Source of the DNA: Bacteroidales bacterium
GTDB taxonomy: Bacteria > Bacteroidota > Bacteroidia > Bacteroidales > Marinilabiliaceae
DNA length: 43,530 nucleotides
Direction of reading: 5' to 3'
Assembly (NCBI GenBank): GCA_900766825.1
Contig: CAAFWU010000031.1
Location: forward strand, 1 to 43,530
In this document: piece by piece, positions 8,792 through 17,507 of the stretch
Numbering within the stretch: the stretch's first letter is position 1
Layout: each line of letters starts with the position of its first letter
Notes under the pieces: model-generated
The model's database searches: none
What the model saw: the letters and a program-made list of their open reading frames with translations, nothing else
What the model was told of the DNA's origin: nothing
Position numbers and translations under genes: made by a program

Positions 8792-9685
8792 TTATATGTT
8801 CTCCAAAACGTGCTTGATGAGTTGACTGATGGTTGGCTTGTAGTCCGTTGAGGACTTGCCAGCCAATCGGTTGGCTATGATGGCACATACTGTTGCAGCC
8901 TTGTGACCCAAGAGGAGCGACAGACCGTATATTGCAGAGCACTCCATCTCGTAGTTTGTTATCTTGCGGCTGCCAAAGCGAAAGGCTGTTATCTTGTTGT
9001 TGATGTCGGGGTCGGCCAAGGGCAAGCGTACCACACGTCCCTGAGGTCCGTAGAATCCTGGTGCTGAGATGGTGGTGCCTATGTTGATATTGGGGTTATT
9101 TTTCAGTCGGTCAATAAGTTCCGACGATGCATTGACAACATAGGGTTTGGCCAGCAGTGGGTTCCAATTGGTGAACTCTTCGAAGGCATGCTCAAACTCC
9201 AAGTCGGCCACGGCATTCCGATTGGCGTAGTAGTTGAGCACGCCATCGAAACCAATTGCGGCCTCCGATAGCAGCCATGAACTTACGTCCAACTCAGGTT
9301 GCAGCGAGCCCGATGTGCCTATGCGCACAATGTTCAGCGTGGTATGCTGGGTCTTAGGCAGTCTTGTCTCAAAGTCCACGTTCACCAATGCGTCCAGTTC
9401 CGTCAGCACAATGTCTATGTTGTCGGTCCCAATGCCAGTGGAGAGCACCGTCACTCGTTTGCCATGGAAAAGACCTGTGGCACTCACAAACTCACGATTC
9501 TGAGCCTCATGCTCTATGCTATCGAAATAGGACTTAACCAAAGCCACACGTCCTGGGTCGCCAACCAGTATTACCCTATCGGCCAACTCGTTGGGCTTTA
9601 TGTGAAGATGAAATACCGACCCATCTCCATTGATGATGAGTTCCGATTCCGCAATACGCTTATTCTGTTCCATAACTTTCGCCAT
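8792..9685 (-). CDS. Nucleoside phosphorylase (uridine phosphorylase-like)
   Basis: This 297-residue member of the nucleoside phosphorylase/uridine phosphorylase superfamily has the N-terminal phosphate-binding motif VILVGDPGRV. It also has the central RIGTSGSLQP and the ribose/base region NYEMECSAIYGLSLLLG. It should cleave a pyrimidine or purine nucleoside with phosphate in the cytoplasm for nucleoside salvage. Base specificity cannot be decided by eye; the family resemblance leans to uridine. It is the first gene of the minus-strand run to 2348; no clear TAnnTTTG promoter was found immediately upstream. Confidence 0.88.
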   Translation of the reverse strand: MAKVMEQNKRIAESELIINGDGSVFHLHIKPNELADRVILVGDPGRVALVKSYFDSIEHEAQNREFVSATGLFHGKRVTVLSTGIGTDNIDIVLTELDALVNVDFETRLPKTQHTTLNIVRIGTSGSLQPELDVSSWLLSEAAIGFDGVLNYYANRNAVADLEFEHAFEEFTNWNPLLAKPYVVNASSELIDRLKNNPNINIGTTISAPGFYGPQGRVVRLPLADPDINNKITAFRFGSRKITNYEMECSAIYGLSLLLGHKAATVCAIIANRLAGKSSTDYKPTISQLIKHVLENI

Positions 9686-9834
9686 TTTAACGATTCATTA
9701 TTTCGTGGCTTGTGCCATACTTTCAAATCTTCCCTCGGGCATCTCATTGACTATGTGTGACTACAAAGCCACAGAATATTAACCTTTTGGGAGGTCACAC
9801 GACACCTAAAAATAAAGGTAGTGCAAATTTGGTT

Positions 9835-10468
9835 AAAAGACAAGTTAAGAATTGTATTCATATGACCATTGCGGAAGAATGGCAAAGCACGCTCACATTA
9901 GATGTTGGTATATTTAACAAGGATGGATTTCACAAGTTCTGGACGTCTACACCAACAACCGCCATCTACATTTCCGCAGAGACGCCAACAGCAAGAACAT
10001 GGATTTAGAGGTGGACGTTGTAATAACCATAGGCAATATTTTAACACCACCATCGATGGGGTGAGAATGCCTAACAAGGTTTGGCGTCCTGCAGTGGGAA
10101 ACCGTTACGTGGTTTTGAATATGTATATGCCCGATGAGTTCCTTTGCGACACTGACAACAAGGCGGGCGCAGAGTGGGAGTTATTCCGTGAGGCGGTAAA
10201 ATAAATGTTCGACAACGAGGACAACAAGTTCGATTTTAGCGGCAAACTGGATAACATCTATGCACATAATAATTGGGAGAATATTGGCGGCAAGATTAAG
10301 TTGAAGAGCTATGTAAAGTTTACCGACCCGCAGTTTGAGGCAGATGGGGTGTTGTTGCGTATCCAGCCAGTTAAGGAGGGTATTGACGACCCTTATGCTC
10401 CTGAGCTAACTCTGTCGAATAAGCAGACATCACCGAGCTTCCCTAATGTGCATACCCACGCTAGTTAG
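9835..10468 (+). pseudogene. Decayed phage-like structural gene fragment
   Basis: Coding-like sequence continues through three plus-strand frames. Frame 1 gives LTLDVGIFNKDGFHK. Frame 3 follows from about 9936 with LDVYTNNRHLHFRRDANSK and LEVDVVITIGNI. Frame 2 follows from about 10037 with FNTTIDGVRMPNKVWRPAVG and NMYMPDEF, then EWELFREAVK, an in-frame TAA (10202-10204), and MFDNEDNKFDFSGKLDN and YVKFTDPQFEADGVLLRI up to 10468. That implies at least two frameshifts and one nonsense change. The pattern resembles long phage tail or structural proteins seen in Bacteroidales genomes (recalled, not searched). It is the only plus-strand coding signal among minus-strand genes, consistent with a prophage remnant. 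Confidence 0.6.
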
Positions 10469-10493
10469 GTGTGCTTGCTATGTATGGCAACCT

Positions 10494-10535
10494 CGGAACG
10501 TGTACACGAAACCCCCATTTCGTATTCACGTTCCG
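10494..10535. repeat. Perfect 9-base inverted repeat with inner stem
   Basis: CGGAACGTG (10494-10502) and CACGTTCCG (10527-10535) are exact complements. An inner CGAAA/TTTCG pair (10507-10511 and 10518-10522) closes a 6-base loop. No T-run follows on either strand, so it does not look like an intrinsic terminator. It lies just beyond the decayed phage-like fragment and may mark an old element boundary. The 10536-10635 stretch has no gene. Confidence 0.6.
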
Positions 10536-10635
10536 AAAGATATGATGAAGAAAAGGCGTTTTCGTTAACACTTCGTTAAGGGAAAAGGGGCTATTTTAAA
10601 GGTGGGATATTCATACACAAACCAATAATAGAAAA

Positions 10636-12309
10636 TCAGTGGGCAACACCCATCGGTATGGGCACACCCGAACAGCCATCGGGCAGACCAACCTTTATGA
10701 AAGAGCAAAGCGTGGGAGCCAGATCCACCATGTTGTGACGTTCGTAGACAATGCCAGTCCCAACCTTCCATCCGTAGAAAACCAAAGGCACGAACTCTCC
10801 TCCCCAGAGTTGCGTCAACTTAGTGCCATCGTCCTGCTCTTCGGCCCATCCAGGTTCGTAGTACACCAGCAGGTCGCCCGATCGTTTGGGATGATAGTTC
10901 TTTCTAAGTGTCTCTATAACAGGCGTGTTGGTACTTATTGTCTTAAGGTCTCGAGCAGGAAAAGCATCGCCAATACCCTTCACCTGAACCAAAAACTCAG
11001 CCGACTCAGATAGCAGCGAATCGTAATTCACCCCCTTTTGCTTTGCCAAATCTTTGTCCAAATAGACAGAGCCCGATGTGTAGCTCTTAACCCAAGCTGC
11101 CTGTCCGTGCATGGCCATCAGATATAGGTTCAGCAGTGCCGTGGCCCTACGCAGACTCACCACACCACGTTCTGCCCATTGGGGCGAGTCGGTGTTGGCC
11201 ACATCGTAGGCTCCACGTGCCGAGGTGAAGATTACCAGCGTGTTGTCCATGCCCACCGTGCCGTCTATCATCTGCAGCAGCGAGGCTATATTCTCGTCCA
11301 AACAGAGCAGCAGATCCTCGGTCTCGGGGTCCATAGGTTGCTTGCGTTGCCCCACCGATGGCGTTGTGCAGAACTGAACCATCAGAAGGTCTGGTATGTC
11401 ATCCTTACCCATCTCCTCAAAGGCTATGGTCGAAGCTGCCAAGTCGCGTAATATGCTGTTGCCCATTGGCGAACCACAAAGGGCCTCGTATCTGTAGTGC
11501 TTGTTGTTCGAGGGACTATTGAGTGGATAATAGAAATTCTCCGTCTGGTCCTGTCCAAAAAAACGCACCTGATGATATGCGTTTATGTCTTTGCTTGGGG
11601 CCCACACCTTCTGCAACGCAGTCTCCACCATGCCTTTTTGGTTGAACTCCCCAATCCACTGCGTAGTTTTAGGGTCTTGAACATTGGCTGTCAGCACTCG
11701 ACCCGTCCGTTGGTCCAACCATGCTATTGGCTCTCCAGCCAGTGTGCCCGATGTCCACACCAACATCTGAGGGTCGAAACCTATCGAGAAAATTTTGGCC
11801 TTGTCGTTGTAGATTTTTCGTATCTGATTGGCCACCGTGTTGCACAACAATGCTCCATTATGTGGCTTGGCCAATGTGTCGAACCGACCAGACTGTGGCA
11901 CATCGCCGTAGATGGCATCCACCATCTTACCCGTAAAGCTGTCAATCCATTGCCTGCCCACAATACCGTGCGTTGCTGGCGGCGCCCCAGTGAATAACGT
12001 AGCCAAGTTCTTGCCAGCAAAATTGCCTCCAGCATCATAGTAGGCATCGGTCAACTGAGTGCCGTAGCCATAGATGCGGTTAAAGCCTTTGCTACCACAT
12101 TGTGTGCGAACTATGTCCATCTGCTGATTGTTTAGATTGTCCACCACCAGCATCAGCACCAACTTGGGTTTCTCAGGACAAAGAGCTACATTCTGCTGAG
12201 CCACAACGCTTTGTGTCATCTGCAGCAGAATGACAACCAGTGCAAACAAAACACTATTCCTACAACAATTCCACGACCTCTTTATGCTATCTATGTCTCT
12301 AATCTTCAT
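10636..12309 (-). CDS. Alkaline-phosphatase-superfamily protein lacking catalytic residues (probable pseudoenzyme)
   Basis: The 557-residue product has a signal peptide (SVLFALVVILLQMTQSVVAQ) and the overall layout of Bacteroidota PafA-like phosphatases/phosphodiesterases. Family landmarks are PKLVLMLVVDNL near the N-terminus, LFTGAPPATHGIVG, RSGDLLVYYEPGW and a final FVPLVFYGW. The first metal Asp (D57) is kept. The nucleophile Thr-Gly-His stretch reads GKNLAT (99-104), the TDYxGH metal motif reads TTPSVGQ (315-321), the ADHG motif reads SARG (363-366), and the THVP His is replaced (EFVP, 505-508). It is therefore probably inactive and periplasmic. The ATG at 12309 is preferred because it gives a normal signal peptide; longer reading uses TTG or an ATG at 12348. 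It follows pflA closely and may be cotranscribed. Confidence 0.8.
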   Translation of the reverse strand: MKIRDIDSIKRSWNCCRNSVLFALVVILLQMTQSVVAQQNVALCPEKPKLVLMLVVDNLNNQQMDIVRTQCGSKGFNRIYGYGTQLTDAYYDAGGNFAGKNLATLFTGAPPATHGIVGRQWIDSFTGKMVDAIYGDVPQSGRFDTLAKPHNGALLCNTVANQIRKIYNDKAKIFSIGFDPQMLVWTSGTLAGEPIAWLDQRTGRVLTANVQDPKTTQWIGEFNQKGMVETALQKVWAPSKDINAYHQVRFFGQDQTENFYYPLNSPSNNKHYRYEALCGSPMGNSILRDLAASTIAFEEMGKDDIPDLLMVQFCTTPSVGQRKQPMDPETEDLLLCLDENIASLLQMIDGTVGMDNTLVIFTSARGAYDVANTDSPQWAERGVVSLRRATALLNLYLMAMHGQAAWVKSYTSGSVYLDKDLAKQKGVNYDSLLSESAEFLVQVKGIGDAFPARDLKTISTNTPVIETLRKNYHPKRSGDLLVYYEPGWAEEQDDGTKLTQLWGGEFVPLVFYGWKVGTGIVYERHNMVDLAPTLCSFIKVGLPDGCSGVPIPMGVAH

Positions 12310-12363
12310 CTGTTTAGTTGCATAACTTGTACAAATCTTCCTTACCATCCCCCACCCATTCAA

Positions 12364-13137
12364 TCAATCTCTACCTACCAAAATCTCCTCGGCATGCTTT
12401 ACGACCTCTGCCGAAGGTGGAACAACATCTTTGAACGAATATGCTATGCCAAGTTTCTCGTACTTAAACGTTGCCATAGAGTGATAGGGCAGCACCTCGA
12501 CCTTGGTTACATGCGACAGCGTGTCAACAAACTGTCGTATGGACTTCAAATGTTCCTCCGTGTCGGTCCAACCAGGCACCAGAACATGCCTTATCCACAT
12601 ATTTACACCAAGAGCATCAATGGCTTTGGCACACTGCAAAATATTTTCGTTGTCCTTGCCTGTAAGAGCCCTATGTTTCTCGGTATCAAGATGTTTAATA
12701 TCCAGCATTACGGTATCGGTTGCAGCCATAAGTTGCTTGAACTTGCCCCAAAATGGTTCTTGGTCCGTAAAGGGTTCACCAGCGGTGTCCAAACATGTCG
12801 ATATGCCCATTCTGTGAGCCTCCTCAAACAACTCGATGAGGAAATCTATCTGAAGCAAAGGCTCACCACCACTCACAGTTATGCCACCCACGGTCCGCCC
12901 GTTGGCATCGATTTCGCCCCAATAGGACTTAAACCTTTCGGCCTTTGAGAGTAGCTCGTCAGGCTCCGCCCAATAAGCATTGGGATTGGCATTGGGCTCC
13001 GCCCCCCAAGAGTCGGGGTTATGACAATATCGACAACGCAAATTGCAACCCTGAGTAAATATTATATATCGGACACCAGGTCCGTCTACAGATCCAAAAG
13101 ATTCTGTCGAGTGTATTAATCCTTTCATATCTCGCAA
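12364..13137 (-). CDS. pflA: Pyruvate formate-lyase activating enzyme
   Basis: This 257-residue radical SAM protein has the cluster motif CNLRCRYC near residue 31. It also has the glycine-rich GGITVSGGEPLLQ that contacts S-adenosylmethionine. PflA generates the glycyl radical on PflB, which lies just upstream in the same orientation. An internal ATG at 13128 (MKGLIHSTESFGSVDGPG) is an equally good start and matches usual PflA N-termini. It is separated from pflB by 195 bases containing a strong terminator, so pflA may depend on read-through or on its own promoter. Confidence 0.95.
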   Translation of the reverse strand: MRDMKGLIHSTESFGSVDGPGVRYIIFTQGCNLRCRYCHNPDSWGAEPNANPNAYWAEPDELLSKAERFKSYWGEIDANGRTVGGITVSGGEPLLQIDFLIELFEEAHRMGISTCLDTAGEPFTDQEPFWGKFKQLMAATDTVMLDIKHLDTEKHRALTGKDNENILQCAKAIDALGVNMWIRHVLVPGWTDTEEHLKSIRQFVDTLSHVTKVEVLPYHSMATFKYEKLGIAYSFKDVVPPSAEVVKHAEEILVGRD

Positions 13138-13236
13138 AGATACCTAAAAATTGACCACCACTTACTAAAGATATCTTAATACACAAAGCGCATGCGCAAC
13201 ACTACGCTTCCAACCATAATGCTCACAAAAAAAAGA

Positions 13237-13263
13237 GCAGCACTCCCCATTAGGAAGTGCTGC
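13237..13263 (-). terminator. Intrinsic terminator after pflB
   Basis: GCAGCACT (13237-13244) and AGTGCTGC (13256-13263) form a perfect stem. On the minus strand it is followed by TCTTTTTTTT. It lies 70 bases beyond the pflB stop and before pflA. Confidence 0.8.
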
Positions 13264-13332
13264 CCTTAATCAAAACCACTTAGTATATAGCATAATCAGC
13301 TTCCGATTGGCATAAGCCAAACATCCACTTGA

Positions 13333-15591
13333 TTAAAGAGACTCGTGTGCCTGACGAGCAATGACATCCAACTGTTGCTCACGAGTCAGGTCAATAAACT
13401 TAACGGCGTAGCCCGATACACGGATGGTGAAGTTGGCATACTCCTCCTTTTCGGGATGCTCCATAGCATCTTTGAGTTTATCCAAACCAAACACATTAAC
13501 GTTCAGGTGGTGAGCTCCGCGGTTAAAGTAGCCATCCATTACGCTTACGAGTGTGTTGGCACGCTCCTCATCATTATGTCCCAATGCATTAGGACAGATG
13601 GTCTGAGTGTTCGATATGCCGTCCAGAGCATACTCGTAGGGCAACTTAGCCACCGAGTTGAGCGATGCCAAAAGACCGTTCTTCTCGGCACCATAGGATG
13701 GGTTGGCACCAGGCGAGAGAGGTGTGCCAGCCCTGCGACCATCGGGCAAGTTATTGGTGTACTTGCCGTAGACCACATTGGATGTGATGGTAAGAATAGA
13801 TGTTGTGGGCTCGCTATTGCGGTATGTGTGATACTTCTTTATCTTGCCAAGGAAGGTCTTGAGCAGCCATACGGCAATCTCATCGGCACGATCGTCATCG
13901 TTGCCATAGCGAGGGAACTCGCCTTCGGTTACAAAGTCGACGGGGAAACCTGTCTCGTCACGAACAATGGTCACCTTGGCATACTTGATGGCACTGATGG
14001 AGTCCACTACGTGGCTGAAGCCAGCAATGCCTGTAGCAAAGGTGCGGCGCACGTCGGTATCGATGAGAGCCATTTCGGCAGCCTCATAGAAATACTTATC
14101 GTGCATGTAGTGAATGAGGTTCAAGGTCTTGACGTAGACCCCAGCCAACCAATCCATCATAACCTCGAAACGTGGCATAAAGTCTTCGTAGGTCAGCACA
14201 TCGCCAGGTATTGGACGGAGTTTAGGACCACACTGTTCGCGGCTCTTGGCGTCTTCGCCACCATTGATGGCGTAGAGCAAGCACTTGGCCAGATTGGCTC
14301 GAGCACCAAAGAACTGCATCTCTTTGCCTGTTTGGGTGGCGGACACGCAGCAGCAGATGCTGTAGTCGTCGCCCCACACTGGGCGCATAACGTCGTCGTT
14401 TTCGTACTGGATGCTGCTCGTTTTCACCGAAATCATTGCCGCAAACTTCTTGAAGTTCTTGGGCAATCGGCTGCTATAGAGCACCGTTAGGTTTGGCTCG
14501 GGCGATGGTCCCATGTTCACCAATGTGTGCAAGAATCGGAAGTCGTTCTTTGTTACCATTGAGCGACCGTCCTGACCAATGCCAGCGACCTCCAACGTGG
14601 CCCATACGGGGTCGCCACTGAAGAGCTGATTGTAGCTGGGGATGCGAGCGAACTTGACCATACGGAACTTCATAACCAAATGGTCTACAAGTTCTTGAGC
14701 CTCGCTCTCTGTCAGGGTTCCGTTTTCAATATCGCGGTTGATGTATATGTCCAAGAAGGTGGAGACACGACCAACCGACATTGCAGCACCGTTCTGAGTT
14801 TTGATGGCAGCCAAGTAGCCAAAGTAGAGCCACTGGAAGGCCTCGCGGGCGTTGGTGGCAGGCTTCGAGATGTCGTAGCCATAGATTTGTGCCATCTCCT
14901 TCATACCCTTAAGAGCCTTGATCTGCATGGCCACCTCTTCACGGAGACGAATAACTTCGTCGATCATGCCTTGGTCGCCAATGTTGTTCAGATCTTTCTG
15001 CTTTTCTGCAATAAGGAAGTCGATGCCGTAGAGGGCCACACGACGATAGTCGCCCACGATGCGTCCACGACCATAGGTGTCTGGCAGACCTGTCAGGATA
15101 TGGTTGTGCCTAACGGTCTTCATCTCGGTGGTGTAGGCATCGAAAACACCATCGTTGTGAGTCTTGCAATATTTGGTAAAGATCTCGTGAATCTTCTCCG
15201 AAGGCTGATAGCCGTATGTTGTGCAGGCTTGCTCTGCCATCTTGATGCCGCCGTAGGGCATAAAGGCCCTCTTCAGAGGCTTATCGGTCTGCAAACCAAC
15301 AACTTTCTCCAGATCCTTGGTGTCATCACCAATGTAGCCTGGACCGTAAGCAGTAAGACCAGAGACAACCTCGGTCTCCATGTCCAGCACGCCACCCTTG
15401 GCGCGCTCCTCTTTCTGAAGAGCCTGCAACTTGTTCCAAAGAGTTGTGGTTGCCTCCGTTGGGCCTGCCAAGAAACTCTCGTCGCCCTCGTAGGCGGTGT
15501 AGTTGTTCTGAATAAAGTCTCTGAGGTTAACCTCATCGCGCCATTTCTGTCCTTTGAAGCCTTTCCAAGCTTCTACATTGACTTCTGCCAT
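13333..15591 (-). CDS. pflB: Formate C-acetyltransferase (pyruvate formate-lyase)
   Basis: This 752-residue glycyl-radical enzyme converts pyruvate and CoA to acetyl-CoA and formate under anaerobic conditions. The adjacent active-site cysteines are C414-C415 within YSICCCVSATQTGKEMQFFG; a third Cys precedes them (C413), where E. coli has Ala. The C-terminal radical loop is IRVSGYAVKF with the radical Gly at 727. Length is normal for PflB. A good promoter lies about 170-200 bases upstream, and a strong terminator separates it from pflA. Confidence 0.97.
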   Translation of the reverse strand: MAEVNVEAWKGFKGQKWRDEVNLRDFIQNNYTAYEGDESFLAGPTEATTTLWNKLQALQKEERAKGGVLDMETEVVSGLTAYGPGYIGDDTKDLEKVVGLQTDKPLKRAFMPYGGIKMAEQACTTYGYQPSEKIHEIFTKYCKTHNDGVFDAYTTEMKTVRHNHILTGLPDTYGRGRIVGDYRRVALYGIDFLIAEKQKDLNNIGDQGMIDEVIRLREEVAMQIKALKGMKEMAQIYGYDISKPATNAREAFQWLYFGYLAAIKTQNGAAMSVGRVSTFLDIYINRDIENGTLTESEAQELVDHLVMKFRMVKFARIPSYNQLFSGDPVWATLEVAGIGQDGRSMVTKNDFRFLHTLVNMGPSPEPNLTVLYSSRLPKNFKKFAAMISVKTSSIQYENDDVMRPVWGDDYSICCCVSATQTGKEMQFFGARANLAKCLLYAINGGEDAKSREQCGPKLRPIPGDVLTYEDFMPRFEVMMDWLAGVYVKTLNLIHYMHDKYFYEAAEMALIDTDVRRTFATGIAGFSHVVDSISAIKYAKVTIVRDETGFPVDFVTEGEFPRYGNDDDRADEIAVWLLKTFLGKIKKYHTYRNSEPTTSILTITSNVVYGKYTNNLPDGRRAGTPLSPGANPSYGAEKNGLLASLNSVAKLPYEYALDGISNTQTICPNALGHNDEERANTLVSVMDGYFNRGAHHLNVNVFGLDKLKDAMEHPEKEEYANFTIRVSGYAVKFIDLTREQQLDVIARQAHESL

Positions 15592-15758
15592 TGCTTGATA
15601 GTGGTTAATGTGTTTTTCTATCTGAGTGCTTTTTGTGTCTAAGTGTGCTATAATGAAGTTTCCATTTTCGCATGTTTACAAGTTAAATTATTCACAGCAC
15701 AAGAGAATGTATTCAACATGTAGCGTTGGCGTAAACTTCTCTAAATCCTAACGCATTG

Positions 15759-15790
15759 CAAAAATATAGAATGGCACAGAACGACAGCAA
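15759..15790 (-). promoter_or_regulatory. Probable pflB promoter
   Basis: On the minus strand the -7 box TATTTTTG (15759-15766) and a TTG (15788-15790) are 21 bases apart, matching the Bacteroidota TTTG-N19-21-TAnnTTTG pattern. The implied leader is about 160 bases. Confidence 0.5.
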
Positions 15791-16160
15791 TATATGGTGC
15801 TAAAAAGTGTAGTAAATACAGAAAAAATTCTTTAATTGTGTTTATCACACTGACTATCTTCATTTTATAAAAGCACAGCACGAAAGAATTAAGTGTAGTA
15901 TACTATCCTAAAGCCAAATTAACAGAACACCCACTAAATGACCATCCTTTCTAACAAATTAGGTCATATCACAGCTATAAATAGTGTAAAAAATTAAACC
16001 ATTTCACTCTCTTTTTCTGCTTACTTATAAATTCCAAAGAATTCAGCATGCCATTCTAAAAACAACCTTCTGTCACGCACATTGGAGCCAGAAGCCCCGC
16101 CAACTATTTCCAATCATTCTAATAAGCAATGATACCTTTATACACAACTCGTTACAGAGC
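15791..16160. other. AT-rich intergenic DNA
   Basis: No coding frame, tRNA or clear operator was seen. A weak CTTCTG/CAGAAG hairpin (16067-16094), followed on the minus strand by TTTTT after a short gap, may terminate the Nim-like gene. Confidence 0.4.
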
Positions 16161-16676
16161 TTATTCCATTCGCCCATACTTCATCTCATCCCCATTTTCA
16201 TCATATTGCTTGCGCTTTCCAGTTGGCCTATCATTCAGCGTTATCCTCACCACAGCCGTGCGGTCAAGCGACCTATCAATGCTCTGCGCAAAAGCACCCA
16301 TATGCTGAGGCAAAAAACGTTGACAAATCAGACGCAGACCCTCTATCTTCTCAGCCTCATCGCTCACCACCTCAGCACGACCAAACGCCATAGCCGATTT
16401 ATATTGCAGCGTAAACGTACCATCCTTTGGTCCCACAGTTGGCGCACAATGCGTCACTGCTGAGAGTGCCACATTAGGATGCCTTTTAATGGCATCCAAC
16501 TTCTTACCCTCGGGCGCGCAATGGAAGTACCAATGCACACCATCCGCCGAAGCCAAAGAGAGCGGTACACCATATGCCATTCCCTCGGCATCCACAAAAC
16601 TAACTGTTATGTACGGTGCCCTATGCAGTAGTTCCAGAGCCCAGTCACTAGACATTGCTCGCGATTCTTTTCTCAT
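16161..16676 (-). CDS. Pyridoxamine 5'-phosphate oxidase family flavoprotein (Nim-like)
   Basis: The 171-residue product has the split beta-barrel layout of small FMN-binding proteins of the PNPOx-like family. Key stretches are LLHRAPYITVSFVDAEGMAYGVPLS, YFHCAPEGKKLDAIKRHPNV, and a C-terminal RLDRTAVV-type segment (SLDRTAVVRITLNDRPTGKRK). The H-C-A-P-E-G-K-K-L-D stretch is typical of NimA-related proteins, some of which reduce 5-nitroimidazoles. Many homologues are plain housekeeping flavoproteins, so drug resistance must not be assumed. It starts 7 bases after the GNAT gene stop, so the two are cotranscribed. Confidence 0.82.
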   Translation of the reverse strand: MRKESRAMSSDWALELLHRAPYITVSFVDAEGMAYGVPLSLASADGVHWYFHCAPEGKKLDAIKRHPNVALSAVTHCAPTVGPKDGTFTLQYKSAMAFGRAEVVSDEAEKIEGLRLICQRFLPQHMGAFAQSIDRSLDRTAVVRITLNDRPTGKRKQYDENGDEMKYGRME

Positions 16677-16683
16677 CTTATTT

Positions 16684-17133
16684 TTATCCTTTTAATCTCA
16701 TTTTTAAAATAGGGAACGGATTGCCCTGTTCGTCAACCTCCGTCCGTTCATAGATTTCAAAACCCCAATGTTCGTAGACAGATAGAGCATGTGAGTTCTG
16801 CTCGTTCACGTCAATTAAGTTGGCATTGCAATTTGCAACACCCCATTCCATCAAACGTCGTCCCACACCCTTGCCCATGCAACTTGGCTCAACAAATAGC
16901 ATCTCTATCTTCCTATCTGCCAAACCAATAAATCCAACTGGTACTTCGCCAGCAAAAGCAACGGTCAAGACTGGTATCTCCAGCAAACCCTGCTTTACAA
17001 AGGGTATTAATCCTTCGACATCACTTTGGCTCAAAAAATTATGCGATGCCCGTACCGAGCACTCCCATAGATTCAGAAGCAAGTCCTGCGTCTTGGCCGT
17101 TCGCTCGTCCAATTTGTCTATTGCGATTTCCAT
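16684..17133 (-). CDS. GNAT family N-acetyltransferase
   Basis: This 149-residue acetyltransferase has the GNAT acetyl-CoA loop FVEPSCMGKGVGRRLMEW (Q/RxxGxG/A type, here MGKGVG). The characteristic ending is HALSVYEHWGFEIYERTEVDEQGNPFP. Substrate is unknown; the nearest functional descriptions for this layout are small-molecule or ribosomal-type acetyltransferases. It is upstream of and tightly linked to the Nim-like flavoprotein. Confidence 0.85.
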   Translation of the reverse strand: MEIAIDKLDERTAKTQDLLLNLWECSVRASHNFLSQSDVEGLIPFVKQGLLEIPVLTVAFAGEVPVGFIGLADRKIEMLFVEPSCMGKGVGRRLMEWGVANCNANLIDVNEQNSHALSVYEHWGFEIYERTEVDEQGNPFPILKMRLKG

Positions 17134-17209
17134 ATTCTCTTTCTAAGACAAAAGAAAACTCAGAGTCAATACGTTAGTATAAAACTTCGCTTCTCCTTTA
17201 AAACAGCAA

Positions 17210-17274
17210 TGGCTGCCGTCTCCTCCACATTCCCATCACTTCAAAAGAAAAGGAACGGAAAAAGACAGCAGCCA
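17210..17274 (-). terminator. Possible terminator of the transporter/winged-helix unit
   Basis: TGGCTGC...GTC (17210-17220) pairs with GAC...GCAGCCA (17264-17274) with one mismatch. On the minus strand a short TTTT run follows within about 10 bases. The loop is long. Confidence 0.35.
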
Positions 17275-17290
17275 AACCATAAACTTGTGC

Positions 17291-17470
17291 CTACTGAGCA
17301 GGAGCCCACTTGCAGCGAACGGGCGAAACAATGGCACCCTCCTCCTTAAGCTGCTTCATGACCTTGTCAACCTCTTTGCGGTCCAATCCGCTCAACTCTG
17401 CAATTTTGCCAGCGTTTAGTGGCTCTCCAGCCTCCTTCATGGTGGCCAACACTTTTTCCTTTGGTTCCAT
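17291..17470 (-). CDS. 59-residue winged-helix-like DNA-binding protein
   Basis: This short gene encodes 59 residues beginning MEPKEKVLATMKEAGEPLNA and continuing GKIAELSGLDRKEVDKVMKQ, with a basic/aromatic end VRCKWAPAQ. The helix-turn-helix pattern (KIAELSGLDRKEVDKVMKQLKEEG) followed by a short beta-wing-like segment is that of a minimal winged helix, as in ArsR/MarR-type folds. It starts 37 bases after the SBF transporter stop in the same orientation, so it may be cotranscribed and could regulate that unit. No ligand site is visible. Similar stand-alone miniature proteins occur in Bacteroidales (recalled, not searched). Confidence 0.8.
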   Translation of the reverse strand: MEPKEKVLATMKEAGEPLNAGKIAELSGLDRKEVDKVMKQLKEEGAIVSPVRCKWAPAQ

Positions 17471-17507
17471 AATATTCTGATTATTAGATTTATAATTAAG
17501 TTATTGT

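Noticed and set aside
13345..14490. 381-residue open frame on the plus strand inside pflB
   Set aside because: It lies antisense to a gene with complete active-site motifs and shows no protein-family signature. It is a by-product of codon bias on the opposite strand.
14680..15642. 320-residue plus-strand frame antisense to pflB
   Set aside because: Same reason; pflB is clearly the gene.
16161..16676. Calling the Nim-like gene a nitroimidazole resistance gene
   Set aside because: Family resemblance alone does not show resistance; most chromosomal relatives are of unknown function.
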